Source: Flectonema sp. DT1601
Taxonomy: Eukaryota > Euglenozoa > Diplonemea > Diplonemida > Diplonemidae
Direction: 5' to 3'
Assembly: GCA_964019425.1 (NCBI GenBank)
Contig: OZ025834.1
Location: forward strand, 192,501-256,500
DNA: 64,000 bases
Part shown: positions 24,237 through 34,192 of the stretch, piece after piece
How the letters are laid out: each line of letters opens with the position of its first letter
How positions within the stretch are numbered: position 1 is the first letter of the stretch
The notes under the pieces: model-generated
The model's input: only the letters and a program-made list of their open reading frames with translations
Told to the model about the DNA's origin: nothing
Databases searched by the model: none
Made by a program: the position numbers and the translations under genes

Positions 24237-25401
24237 TTACTTGAAACGCACCTGAAGCTGACGGTTTTCGATGACGTGTCCGTTGAACTGTTTTGTTGTT
24301 GTTTTTGTTTCGCCAATATAAAATTAATCACTCCGTACAACTAATAACAATATTTACATACGGTCAGGGCAGTCTGAGCAGCAGCGAAGTCTGAGAAGTG
24401 AATGAAGCAGAAGTTTCTTGGCTCACCAGTGATGTGCTTTGGCACGTCAACCTGTTTTTGTTTTGAGTTTAAACATTTCTTTTGCTAGAAAGGATTACTA
24501 CAACAACACTTAGTGAATAACTCATACCTTGAGAATGCGGCCAATGGCTCCGAAGATGGCGTACACGGCCTGGAGAACAACGTTCTCGTTGGCTCCGGCG
24601 ATACCGTGAACGAAGACGGTGTTGGATCCACCTGATTGTTCTTTGTTAAATATGGTATCTATTCTAGAGGATATATATAAACATATGTGTCAAAAAGGAT
24701 CAAAACAACATACCAGTTGGCATTCCTCCAAATCCCTTACCACCTGGCATCATGTTAAATGGGAACTGAAGCATTGCCTGGTGAAGCTGGTGTGGCTGCT
24801 GTCTGCCGGATGCCATTGGGCTTCTCTGCTTTCTCTCAGCGAACTTAACAGCGAGGGTGAAGGTTCCGTTGTTGTGTGGGGCGTTGAACTCTCTTCCGTT
24901 AAGAGTGTGGACGCAGGTCTCTGCCTGTGAAACGTTAGTGAATCTAACAAATCCGACACCTCTCTGATGCTTGTTGACATCTAATACGCTGACGTCCTGA
25001 ACTTCTCCGAATTCGGATGCCATTTCCTTAATCTGCTGCTCAGTAAGGTATGATCCGAATCCTGAGAAGAAGACGTTGATGGATGGTGATGGTCCTCCCT
25101 GCATGAGAGCAGTCTGGGCGTAGGCAACTCTCAACTTCTTTCCGAGAAGTTCGTGTCCAGACATTTCTCTGATGGCTCTCAATGCTTCATCAGGTCTTGA
25201 GTACTTAACGAATCCGTAGCACTTGCTGGCACCAGTCTGTGGGTCAGTCAACAACTTAATCTTGTCAATGGTTCCGTACTGCTGAAAGATCTCCTTGAAC
25301 TGTCTCTCATCGTAGGTTGCTGGGAGGTAGTTCACAATCAGGTTGCACGACGCTTCCTCCTTTGATACTGGAGCGTGGTTCTTCATTCCAATGCTGTTCA
25401 T
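24237..25401 (-). CDS. Three-RRM RNA-binding protein, ELAV/Hu-like
   Basis: Exons 24714-25401, 24528-24631, 24362-24451 and 24237-24287 join in phase to give 310 residues. RRM1 starts near residue 20 (CNLIVNYLPATYDERQF, with RNP1 KCYGFVKY). RRM2 follows (INVFFSGFGSYL, with RNP1 RGVGFVRF). A Gln/Met/Gly-rich hinge comes next, then RRM3 (NTVFVHGIAG, with RNP1 RNFCFIHF), the classic ELAV arrangement. Kinetoplastids use similar single- and multi-RRM proteins to control mRNA stability. Codons are strongly biased to C or G at third positions (GCC, GTC, TTC, AAG), unlike most neighbours, so high expression is likely. The stop codon overlaps GTAAGT. Cis-intron acceptors are A/C-rich (AACAAAAACAACAAAACAG). 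Confidence 0.88.
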
Positions 25402-25614
25402 TTTGAAGGATAAAAAAGGAAATAACTAATTACCTGTAAGAAGAATAATAATAAAGACAAAAAAAAAAAAAAAAAAAACAATCACGACATCGGAACCAAC
25501 CACTCTTAAGTACGAAAATAATAAGACAAAAAAAATAGTTATAATATAATAGTAGTGTTGGGTATTGATATTTCAGATCTCAGATCTGGGTGAATAAAAC
25601 AAGCTAAACGAGTA

Positions 25615-27852
25615 CTACTTTATTCTTTTCCGAGCCTTGCGAAACGATGGAATAAAACCGTCAACAGTTCTAATAGGATTAGGGGAAGAAATCTTTTTTC
25701 CTAATAACATCTTTTTAAGCATCTTCTCAACCTCCGCTTCTTGAATTCCACGTGTTGGGATTCTTATTACTTTCCAACCATTGCGAACAAGAATGCTATG
25801 GTTGATTTTAGTTAAACGATTGTAAATCCTTTTTTCAGGATCGGAAAAGTGGGTGACCCCATCAATTTCTATGACTACTTTAATACCAGTTATTGCAATA
25901 TCAACACTCATAGTGAGAATTGGATACTCAGCATAAATCTTTCTAAGAGGAGGATTGGCCTTCGGAGCAATCGATTTCAGGATTTTAAAAACAGCCGAAT
26001 GGGCGTTTGATATTGTCGACGAGCAAGTGTCTGCGGATACAACTGAACACATTTGAGTTATCCAGGATTCTCTTCTCAAAGCCAGGAATAAATGTATTAT
26101 TTGACGTGCTCGCTTTTCATCAACGACTTCGTCTGAATTTTTCCATCTTTTTTCAATACATTCAGCCATAAAATGAGCTGATGGGTGTTCACAGTAGACA
26201 GGACCTTCAAAATAAGCACACAACACTTCCATTGAAGTGGTCAAATAGTCTTTTTTAAAATTATTTTTAATGATATCAAACATTACTCGATAGTCCGTAA
26301 TCCAATCATCTTTTGAAATTGGGATATTAACTAATGTTTTAGAAACGAGATGGGACTCCAAAATATTTTCTTCAAGACCTCGTCTAAGTCCTTTAATTAA
26401 AACTAAAAACAACTCCGAAGGTAAAACTGAGTATAGATGTTCTGACTTTTCAAGAGCGAGCATGACAGGTCTGACCATGTGCAGAGGGATTTCCGGTTTA
26501 TTTTTTATCCAAGAATGGAAATTAGTTTTTTTAAATAATATATTCCTCGTTAAATTTATTTTACCGAATGAACATGCACTGCTTATGCATTCAAAAAAAT
26601 ACCAAAGAGATTCGTCAGGAACGGTATCCCTGTTGAGAGAGAGGTCAAGGTGCTTCCACTTATCAAATATTTTAAGCAAACCTGCCGTTCCAAGAGGTGA
26701 AAGCATTTTTTTTTTTAAAAAATTATTACCCGACAGTGATATTCCAATCATTCTAACTGCACTCAGCGGCAACGGATATCTCAACAACGATCCAACCCGA
26801 ACAACGGCTTTTTCCTTTTCTCTAATAAACTCTTTATTTTCAACTAACCCTTTAAGATAGTTATTTAACAACAAATTATACACGTCATCAAAAGGAACAG
26901 AACTCTTATTCTTAACAATAGAGACAATAACGTCAATGAGCGTGTCAGGATTTATTTTTCCCAAACTAGCTAATTTACTTAAATTCAAATGAATATCACT
27001 GTCGTATTCCAACCTTGGAATTCCCTTTGCGAGAATTCTTATTTCCTTGTCAACGATGTACTGATCAGACATAATCCTTTCTTTAATAATTTGAGAACAG
27101 TGAGACTCAATATTTTTTTTTAAAAAAGGTGCTTGTAATACAACAATCGCATCAGTAAAAGTTACAATGTGATTTTTTGAAAGAAACTGATGAAGGAATT
27201 CCGACTTAGATTTTGAATGCTTCGCGACATTAGCAAAATTATATTGCGGAACAGGTGAACTGTTGCTCGATATTTTAGATTCCATTGCTCGCTGACTCTG
27301 AGGATGTAATGTAAAACCATCTTGATCGATACTGGTAAGAAATACAAGATGCTGTACAGATAGATTCTCAATTATAATCGGCGTGAAATACTGCGACAGC
27401 TGTTTTTTTACCTTCGACGACAATTTACTTTTCAGCAATCTCAGAACATCAATATCACTCAATTTCATAGCCCCAGATGAAACGGCATCACCCACAACAT
27501 CTGACAAGTAATTGTTACTGCAAGGAGTTCTTAACAACTCCGTTATGTCTTCTTTAATGACAGGTTCTTCGTGTTCTATTCTCATAGCAACCTCATCACC
27601 GATTTGATTAAAAAGTCTCTTGCATGGATGTGACATTGTAACTAACACTTGAGAAGTGTTTGTGAGCGTCGTTACAGTCAAGTCACTCATCTCTGAATGG
27701 GTAGCTCTGACTAGAGCATCTGCAGTAATATCGTCAATCCAATTAGGCTCTGATTTGTTGTTTTTATCTTCCCTAAAGAGGGTTAACAAATCTCTAGCAC
27801 TGTGATGTTCTCCAGCTGCCCAAAGGCGGTTCATTGACCGCCATCGCAACAT
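25615..27852 (-). CDS. RAP-domain protein, probably mitochondrial RNA metabolism
   Basis: This single exon encodes 745 residues. The C-terminal 65 residues or so form a RAP domain: IKVVIEIDGVTHF, NRLTKINHSILVRNGWKVI, RIPTRGI. RAP proteins (FASTK-like and octotricopeptide families) act in organelle RNA processing, and the RAP fold resembles restriction-endonuclease cores. The long middle is helical and repetitive, as in such families. The N-terminus (MLRWRSMNRLWAAGEHHSAR) is Arg-rich and suits a mitochondrial presequence. The start lies below a TTATTCATTTCAG acceptor. Unlike the ELAV-like neighbour, it is AT-rich in codon use. Confidence 0.88.
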   Translation of the reverse strand: MLRWRSMNRLWAAGEHHSARDLLTLFREDKNNKSEPNWIDDITADALVRATHSEMSDLTVTTLTNTSQVLVTMSHPCKRLFNQIGDEVAMRIEHEEPVIKEDITELLRTPCSNNYLSDVVGDAVSSGAMKLSDIDVLRLLKSKLSSKVKKQLSQYFTPIIIENLSVQHLVFLTSIDQDGFTLHPQSQRAMESKISSNSSPVPQYNFANVAKHSKSKSEFLHQFLSKNHIVTFTDAIVVLQAPFLKKNIESHCSQIIKERIMSDQYIVDKEIRILAKGIPRLEYDSDIHLNLSKLASLGKINPDTLIDVIVSIVKNKSSVPFDDVYNLLLNNYLKGLVENKEFIREKEKAVVRVGSLLRYPLPLSAVRMIGISLSGNNFLKKKMLSPLGTAGLLKIFDKWKHLDLSLNRDTVPDESLWYFFECISSACSFGKINLTRNILFKKTNFHSWIKNKPEIPLHMVRPVMLALEKSEHLYSVLPSELFLVLIKGLRRGLEENILESHLVSKTLVNIPISKDDWITDYRVMFDIIKNNFKKDYLTTSMEVLCAYFEGPVYCEHPSAHFMAECIEKRWKNSDEVVDEKRARQIIHLFLALRRESWITQMCSVVSADTCSSTISNAHSAVFKILKSIAPKANPPLRKIYAEYPILTMSVDIAITGIKVVIEIDGVTHFSDPEKRIYNRLTKINHSILVRNGWKVIRIPTRGIQEAEVEKMLKKMLLGKKISSPNPIRTVDGFIPSFRKARKRIK

Positions 27853-27958
27853 CAGCGCATTAGGTTGTGTGAGAGTCGGTTACTGAAATGAATAAACATG
27901 TAGTCATGAAGCAACACAGATAATAGAGTGATTGGGATCAGAGTCGATGCCGATGATT

Positions 27959-27959
<1 letters not shown>

Positions 27960-27994
<35 letters not shown>
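27960..27994 (+). repeat. Homopolymer run, (T)35
   Basis: This is the longest T run noted, in the gap above the RAP gene. Its length as given may carry sequencing error. Confidence 0.9.
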
Positions 27995-28247
27995 CCTGTT
28001 GTAAAAGATTAATTTAGTGATGATAATTTTCAGCTTGTTATTACATTATTTCCGACGACGAGTACACTGCTAAGAATCAAGAAATACTCGTCACAGTCTT
28101 TAGCCGCTTTCAGTTTTTTTTTTTTTTTTTTTTTTTTTTTTCCTCCCTCCGTTTTTCTTGTTTTTTTTTTTTTTGCTGTTGTTACTACTAATATTTATAA
28201 TCTTTTTTTTTTTTTTTTTTTTTTGTTCATTCTTTTTCTTGTTCGTT

Positions 28248-28324
28248 GGGGGATGAAAACTTTGACAATGTAAAAACAGTAACAACTTTAGGTATTAATA
28301 CAAAAATTAATATCAAAGTACTGT
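28248..28324 (-). repeat. Dispersed repeat family B, copy 2
   Basis: This copy matches 3167-3241 over its whole length with small indels (shared core AACAGTAACAACTTTAGGTA). Copy 1 is preceded by a short A run and copy 2 by a T-rich tract. The strand is arbitrary. Confidence 0.7.
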
Positions 28325-28846
28325 TCACTGGGGGGAATGAACGAGAATACGAGTTTTTTCCAAACATAATGAAAAATCAGGCAAGTTTTACCAAACAAAA
28401 GTAAAAAAAAAAAAAAAAAAAAAAATGTATCCTCAGATTAGATTTCTCGAAGGTGTCTCACCTCCATTTCTTTGATTTTCTTTATAAAAAATCTATACCA
28501 AACAATAAAAATAAAATTACAAAATAAAATAAAATAAAAAAACCCATTACTTTTCGTCCTACTTGTGTAAACTGTTATTGCTGAAGATTACTTTGACAAA
28601 ATAAAAAACTGAAACTAATTCTGAGTGATATATCATGACAGTGGCGCTATTCAGTTTGTTAAATGTAACCTCCACCAAAAAACAGATTATAAAACATTTT
28701 TTAAAAAGCAGATCTCACGACACGGGATGTCATCTCTCTCCACGTTTTCAATGACCTCTTGCTACAAACCTAGAAAGAGAAACATAAAAAGTTTTAACTT
28801 AAACTTATTTCCTTTATTACTATTAGGATGTTGTCCGAGTAAAAGT

Positions 28847-28960
28847 TTGTTTGTGCACGAAACTGTGAACCGACTTAAAACTGATAAAGCTAAAGGAAGT
28901 TTACGTGTTGCTAACATTTTTTTTTTTTTTTTTTTTCGTTCTTACAATAATTGTTTTTTG
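28847..28960 (+). repeat. Dispersed repeat family A, copy 1
   Basis: It begins TGTTTGTGCACGAAACTGTG, continues AACCGACTTAAAACTGATAA and AGCTAAAGGA, then has about 20 T followed by CGTT and ACAATA. The same order of blocks recurs at 55606-55720 in the same orientation, including an internal T run. I see no coding capacity and no RNA polymerase III boxes. A SINE or MITE remnant is possible. Confidence 0.72.
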
Positions 28961-29650
28961 AATAAAAAAAAACAGATTCTTTAAATTTTTTTTAAAAAAT
29001 TCTATTCTATTGCTTTGTTGTAATTTTATATAAAAAAAAAAAAAAAAAAACGAGGGTCAAAAAAAAAAAAAAAAGAAGAAGAAAAGAAAAAAAAAACCTC
29101 TCGTTTGCTCTGATTTACGCATCAAATAACAAGCTAATAACAAGGAGGCTAACCTAGTACTTGTCAATACCGTTATTCTTATCGCAGGTCAATACCGAAA
29201 CTAACATTTCAACTTACCATAAAAAATAGCGGAGGGGGAGGAGGAGAAAGGACGGGGGGTGAGAAGAAGAAGAAGATGCTAAGAGCACTAATTAAGTATG
29301 AATGCCCTTCGCAAAACACTCACACACAAAGACCTTTTTTTTTTTTTTTAATTCGAGTGAGAGACGTAATATACGAAAAATCACGCACAAAGAACATATA
29401 CTGCGATAATACACAACAAGGTACATGTATGTACACGTTCTGTGTACCTACTTGAATCAAAGGCTTGACCACAACAAGAAATTCCCTTCCTTTTTTTTTT
29501 TTTTTTTTTTTTTTTTTGTTTTTTTTTTTTCTGAACAGACAATACACAGCGTAGTAGTCAATAAGTGTTGATGGCGGTAATCCCTTACGTCGTTAAGACA
29601 ATACTTTTTTTTTTTTTTTTTTTTTTTTTGTCCCTTCGGTGTATGAATTA

Positions 29651-31915
29651 TCAACCATTAGGACCTCTCAACCAAGTATGGTTGAGGCAATCTCCTGCAT
29701 CTGGTCTTGCATCGGGTGACCACGTTAAACATGATGTGATAAAGTTTATGATTTGCTTTGCTTCTTCTTCGTTAGGAACCGCCTCGTGAATGCGAATTTT
29801 CATATCGCAGATTTTATGATTTAGGGTTCCTCTGGTGAGACCAGATTTGGTGTAGAATTTTGATACGTAGACTCCCTCATCTGGATTGATCACACGAAGT
29901 TCTGGTGATCCAATCGTCTGAGTTATCTCCGCAAGGTGTTGAATATCATTAGTGTGTTCATCAATAACACCAGGCTTTGATTTCGGATCAAATAAGAATC
30001 TACCAGTGACCATCTCGTAAACTATGCACGCTAAGCTCCATATATCTGTTTCACAGGTAAAGTGATTTCCTAATATAATTTCAGGTGCTCTATACTCACG
30101 AGTCTGAATTAGTGCTCCCTTAACATAATTCGATGCTTTGATAAGACGAAGGTCTCCTTCAGTGAGATCTTCTCCTGTGTGGCGTTTACCGTCAGTTGAT
30201 TTCAGGAGGAATGATAAACCAAAATCAGAAATTTTAACTCGTCGTTGAGCTCTTAAGTCTTCCAACAGTGACATTCTAGTACCGACTCCTGGTCGGTATT
30301 TTTTATCAACTTGCGCTAAGACGTCCGCAGAAGGCTTTATAAACATTAAATTTTCCGGTTTCATATCAGTGTGAACCACGCTAAACAATTTAAGCTGTCG
30401 CAACGCCTTTAATATGCTCACAGTTATATCCTTAATGAGAGGGATGTCCCGGATTCCCTTAAAACCAGACTGTGCCATTAAAACGTCAAGTGGGTGTCCT
30501 AGCAGCTCAAAAACCATACAAACGTGAATACCATGCATCCCGTCGTGTTCAAAGTGGTTGAGTAATTGAGCAACACCAACACCACTAGTAGTGCTATTAT
30601 GTCTTATAAAATATAGTAAAGCAATTTCATGAAGTGAGCTGCATCTAATGTTTTTAGCGCATTTTGTTACTTTGATTGCAACGTATTGATGTTCTGTTTC
30701 GTTTTCCTTTTGTAGATCCTTCGCAAACCAAACAGTACTCGATTGACCTCGTCCAAGAAGACTTACTAATTCATATCTGTTACTTAGAATATCAGCTGGT
30801 GATAGTCTGCTGTATCCTCCCTCTCCATAATTAAGTTTTTGACGTGGAATAGAATCTCCCCTAAAGAAACTGTCATAAGATAGGGGTTGTGGATGACTGT
30901 GAGTATGACTTCTTTGTATGCTAGTTTTACCCTTTGTCACTGCTCTACCTTCTCTTTTTATCTGAGTACTAGCACTAAAATCAAGAGTTGATTTATGTTG
31001 AGGGTGCGAATGTTTTCTAGTTGGACTTTGTGGTCTTTTCTTTACTGGACTGCTTGGTCTATCTGAAGTGTTACCGTTCGTAGCGGCAGCCATCTTTTCA
31101 GGACTGCGTTCTCTCATTTTTGGTTTATAATGAGAGAATTCAGTTGAGGCTGATTTTGGTGTTGTCAATTTCGTTTTTAATGTAGATAAACGAGGAGGAC
31201 TAATTGCTCTCCCACCAACTTTTGCATGAGAAGCTGTATGCAGTGATCTCCGACCAGTATCTGCAGGTGATTTCCTTATTGACTCTGGTGATCTACGACC
31301 TGCGGCTTCTGCAGATGAGGTTCTTTTTGGCGCCGCATCCCTCTCTCGTTCGTTACTTCTGCTTCTTAATCGCGTAGGCTCTGGTCGTGCCATTCCCATG
31401 GTTTCAGAACTTCTATTCTTTTTTTTCGCCAGATGTGGAACTTCCTGAGGAATTCGATGCGTTAGTGTCACTCTACTCCTTGGAATCCTTTCAGCACTTG
31501 TGCTCCTCTTTGCGGCTGGTTTTCTCTCTTTTTTATTACTAGTGCCTTCCAAGGTGCAGCATTCTCTGTTGACTGTGACGCTGGTTCCGAAATCTAATTT
31601 TACTTTTAGTGATCCGAAGCAGACTGCGTGGACAGATCCCCTTCTCGGACATGTTGAGAGCTTCGAGTTAATAACCACTCGACTACCGACTTGAAATGGA
31701 TCTTTAGCAGCTACTCTCTGACTACGGAAGGAGGTACTCGTTACTGGTGGTGATTTAGTTCGTACCGCCGAGCTTCTAGGTTTTCTTGCCTTCTGCACAT
31801 CCGGCTCCCTCACTGCTTGGATTGATGACGTTGCAGGTGCTGGAGCCGTAGACGCAAGTGCAACAGCAGTCGGAGATTGAAAGTATCCCCTTCGGGCCTT
31901 TGAACGCCCCTCCAT
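29651..31915 (-). CDS. SRPK-like Ser/Thr protein kinase with N-terminal SH3-like domain
   Basis: The protein has 754 residues from the ATG at 31915 (MEGRSKARRG), 33 nt below a TTTTCTATTGTTCAG acceptor. Residues 71-124 (DPFQVGSRVVINSKL ... KVKLDFGTSVTV) look like an SH3, Tudor or CAP-Gly-like barrel. An Arg/Ser/Pro-rich linker follows. The kinase domain (about 380-750) has GRGQSSTVW, VAIKVTK, VVHTDMKPENL, ISDFGLS and QTREYRAPEII. HTDxKPEN and TREYRxPE are hallmarks of SR-protein kinases, which phosphorylate SR splicing factors. The usual long SRPK spacer is absent; a short stretch (about 50 residues) replaces it. All catalytic residues are present. DYRK/CLK-type kinases are the alternative. 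Confidence 0.85.
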   Translation of the reverse strand: MEGRSKARRGYFQSPTAVALASTAPAPATSSIQAVREPDVQKARKPRSSAVRTKSPPVTSTSFRSQRVAAKDPFQVGSRVVINSKLSTCPRRGSVHAVCFGSLKVKLDFGTSVTVNRECCTLEGTSNKKERKPAAKRSTSAERIPRSRVTLTHRIPQEVPHLAKKKNRSSETMGMARPEPTRLRSRSNERERDAAPKRTSSAEAAGRRSPESIRKSPADTGRRSLHTASHAKVGGRAISPPRLSTLKTKLTTPKSASTEFSHYKPKMRERSPEKMAAATNGNTSDRPSSPVKKRPQSPTRKHSHPQHKSTLDFSASTQIKREGRAVTKGKTSIQRSHTHSHPQPLSYDSFFRGDSIPRQKLNYGEGGYSRLSPADILSNRYELVSLLGRGQSSTVWFAKDLQKENETEHQYVAIKVTKCAKNIRCSSLHEIALLYFIRHNSTTSGVGVAQLLNHFEHDGMHGIHVCMVFELLGHPLDVLMAQSGFKGIRDIPLIKDITVSILKALRQLKLFSVVHTDMKPENLMFIKPSADVLAQVDKKYRPGVGTRMSLLEDLRAQRRVKISDFGLSFLLKSTDGKRHTGEDLTEGDLRLIKASNYVKGALIQTREYRAPEIILGNHFTCETDIWSLACIVYEMVTGRFLFDPKSKPGVIDEHTNDIQHLAEITQTIGSPELRVINPDEGVYVSKFYTKSGLTRGTLNHKICDMKIRIHEAVPNEEEAKQIINFITSCLTWSPDARPDAGDCLNHTWLRGPNG

Positions 31916-32196
31916 ATGATTTCTTATTTTGGTGCTTCCTATGACCTGAACAATAGAAAATAAATGAAAGAATCCTCCACATATGAATACCAATATAACA
32001 CCAGTCTCTCCCTCCTCTCATACATGTCCTGTAGAAGTGAATACTAAGAAATCGATTGCATATCAAATAAATAAATGAGCGACGACGAGCTCTGATGGAC
32101 TTGAATCGTAATAAAAACAATTTGAAGGATAGGAAAAGAGTACGACTGGAGAGACTGACTCAGCCTCAAACATCTAAATATTTCAACGCCACTACA

Positions 32197-33621
32197 TCAC
32201 CAAGTCCAACTACTGTTGTTCCAAGTGTTATTGGACGACTGGTTGTTCCAAGATTCCAGTTCTTCGATTCTCTTTTGTTTTGCGTATTCCTTATTGTTCC
32301 AGTGTCGGGCACCATTGAATGTGAAAACAATTTCCTTTGGCTTCCGTGCCTTTTCCTCAGATGCGGTAGTGTTTAGAATCTTAATTAGAATGTCTGAGGT
32401 AGTATCGTCAGTGCAATCAGCTGCCCGACCAACCATTTGAGTAGCCACAGCTACACATGCAGAAGAAGTAAAACAAATAACTACCGAGTTATCACTACCT
32501 TCTGAAGGAGAGGGTTTACGTGCATATTTGATTCTTCCGATTCCTGAGAATAATTGTTTCACTGAAGCGACAGATAAGATCTTATCTCCGTCAATAGGTG
32601 ATACAAGAACAGACTTCGCTTCCGCATCAGCACCAGATAGATCTAGTTGCGCACTTCTTGCTGCTTTACGCTTATCAAGATCTACTCTGATAGGACGTCT
32701 GTTAACAAGAAGAACACCTGAGTGTTGAGTTGCTTTTAAAACACTTGCTGGATCTGGGTATGTTACTCTAGCTGTTCCATTAAACGTACCGTCGACAGTG
32801 TAGTTTAGTGTGACTTTCTTAACATCACCAAACTTGTTAAAGACTGTTGTGATCTCTTCTTCTCCAATATTAATTGGAAGGTTTGCAGCGAATACCGTGT
32901 TTTTATCACCAATTAAAACTCTCGATTGTAAGTCTTGTTTACTCTGTTTGACTTCAACTCGTAGAACTCGTCCAAGAACCTGAACTTTTCCGTTATTTAT
33001 ATTCTGAACTGCTGCAGCTTCTTGTTTAGTTTTTGAAAATTGAATAACTGCACATCCATTACCCTCTCCAAGATCATCCTTAAGGATCTTAATCATAGTT
33101 GTCTTTGCTCCGCTGGTCTGAAGAAGTTCCTTTTTTAATGCGTCTTCTAATTGTTTTATTGGTACCTTTCTTGGTAAGTTACCCACAAAGTAAACTTGTT
33201 TAGGTGCTTCTTGCTGAGGTGTTGCTTTTGGTGTGCTTCCAGTCACTGCTCCATCAACTATTATTTTTATCGCGATCCCGTCTTTTGCTAAGTGGCGGAG
33301 TTTGTCTCCATCTGTACTGTTGCACATGAGGCGAACCATGTTGCGGAATTTTCCTTTTTTGTCTTTTTCAAGTCTGAATTGAGTGAAGTCACTGTCGTCA
33401 ATCGTTTCAAGTATTGAAGTGCGAAGTACTCCAGCAGTTGCTTCGGTTTTGACCTTTGAAAATATCACAACCGTGTCGTGACCAGTCTTCGCTGCTAGCG
33501 CTGCTTTTTTTTGCTGTATTTTCTCGACTTTTGTTGGTTCCTTTGTTGTTATTTTAGTCTTTTCCTTACTAATCTTCATCTTGGACGCTAATTGCGTCAT
33601 TTTAATTTTCGCTTTTCCCAT
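32197..33621 (-). CDS. Multi-RRM RNA-binding protein, basic N-terminus
   Basis: This single exon encodes 474 residues. At least two RRM-like domains are visible: VYFVGNLPRKVPIKQLEDAL with GNGCAVIQF (about 147-225), and TVFAANLPINIGEEEITTVF with FNGTARVTY (about 240-315). A third degenerate one follows (about 330-400). The Lys-rich first 40 residues look like a nuclear or nucleolar signal. The C-terminus is Asn/Trp-rich (NNQSSNNTWNNSSWTW). A role in RNA or ribosome biogenesis is inferred only from the RRMs and basic tail. The ATG directly follows a run of 17 A, with a CAAAAACAG acceptor just above it. Confidence 0.8.
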   Translation of the reverse strand: MGKAKIKMTQLASKMKISKEKTKITTKEPTKVEKIQQKKAALAAKTGHDTVVIFSKVKTEATAGVLRTSILETIDDSDFTQFRLEKDKKGKFRNMVRLMCNSTDGDKLRHLAKDGIAIKIIVDGAVTGSTPKATPQQEAPKQVYFVGNLPRKVPIKQLEDALKKELLQTSGAKTTMIKILKDDLGEGNGCAVIQFSKTKQEAAAVQNINNGKVQVLGRVLRVEVKQSKQDLQSRVLIGDKNTVFAANLPINIGEEEITTVFNKFGDVKKVTLNYTVDGTFNGTARVTYPDPASVLKATQHSGVLLVNRRPIRVDLDKRKAARSAQLDLSGADAEAKSVLVSPIDGDKILSVASVKQLFSGIGRIKYARKPSPSEGSDNSVVICFTSSACVAVATQMVGRAADCTDDTTSDILIKILNTTASEEKARKPKEIVFTFNGARHWNNKEYAKQKRIEELESWNNQSSNNTWNNSSWTW

Positions 33622-33888
33622 TTTTTTTTTTTTTTTTTAAAGTGATAGCAGTAGCACTGTTTTTGTTATTAAATAAGAGATGTGTGTAGCTTGACCACGG
33701 TTGTTATACTGTGGGTCTGATCACCCCGTAAACCCTTGGTATTTTTTTTTTTTTTTTTTTTGTTCATATATTCTTAAAACACTGTTTCCCTTACTGAGGT
33801 TTTTCGTGGCACCGACGTGCTCGGAGACACTCAGAATTGGGGGATGTTAATATGGGAATTTTTTTTTTTTTTTTAATTTTTTTTGGTT

Positions 33889-33929
<41 letters not shown>

Positions 33930-34192
33930 ACGATATTGTTTTCTTATCCAATTCCTACAACAGGTCTAGCTAAAGGTAAAACATACTCGGACCTTTTCCG
34001 TCTAATTCGAGAAGCTCTATTTCATGAGCCGACGAATGTTTTTTCCAACGAAATGTGGGTGGATAAATACAAATTATGCTGTACTTTTTTTATATTTGCC
34101 GCAGTTGTTATTATTATTTTTTTTTTTTTATTTTTTTTTTTGTTGTTTATTCTTTCTCTTTTAGAACATCTATCTCGTCCCCCTTAGCTACT
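33622..34192. other. Gap between bL12m and the RRM gene, dense in T runs
   Basis: Four long T runs occur within 570 bp (near 33620, 33740, 33860 and 33896-33924). A short more balanced piece, 33780-33850, has no reading frame. No gene is supported. Confidence 0.5.

Larger units (their letters stand above)
27853..29650. other. 1.8 kb gap carrying copies of both dispersed repeats
   Basis: The gap lies between the SRPK-like and RAP genes. It holds 35 T at 27960-27994, further T runs near 28115-28140 and 28203-28224, a copy of repeat B (28248-28324) and a copy of repeat A (28847-28960). Short frames such as the one at 28625 on the plus strand overlap repeat A. No gene is supported. Confidence 0.5.

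Noticed and set aside
32095-32376. Plus-strand frame with hydrophobic end opposite the RRM and SRPK genes.
   Set aside because: It is antisense to coding sequence of the RRM gene.
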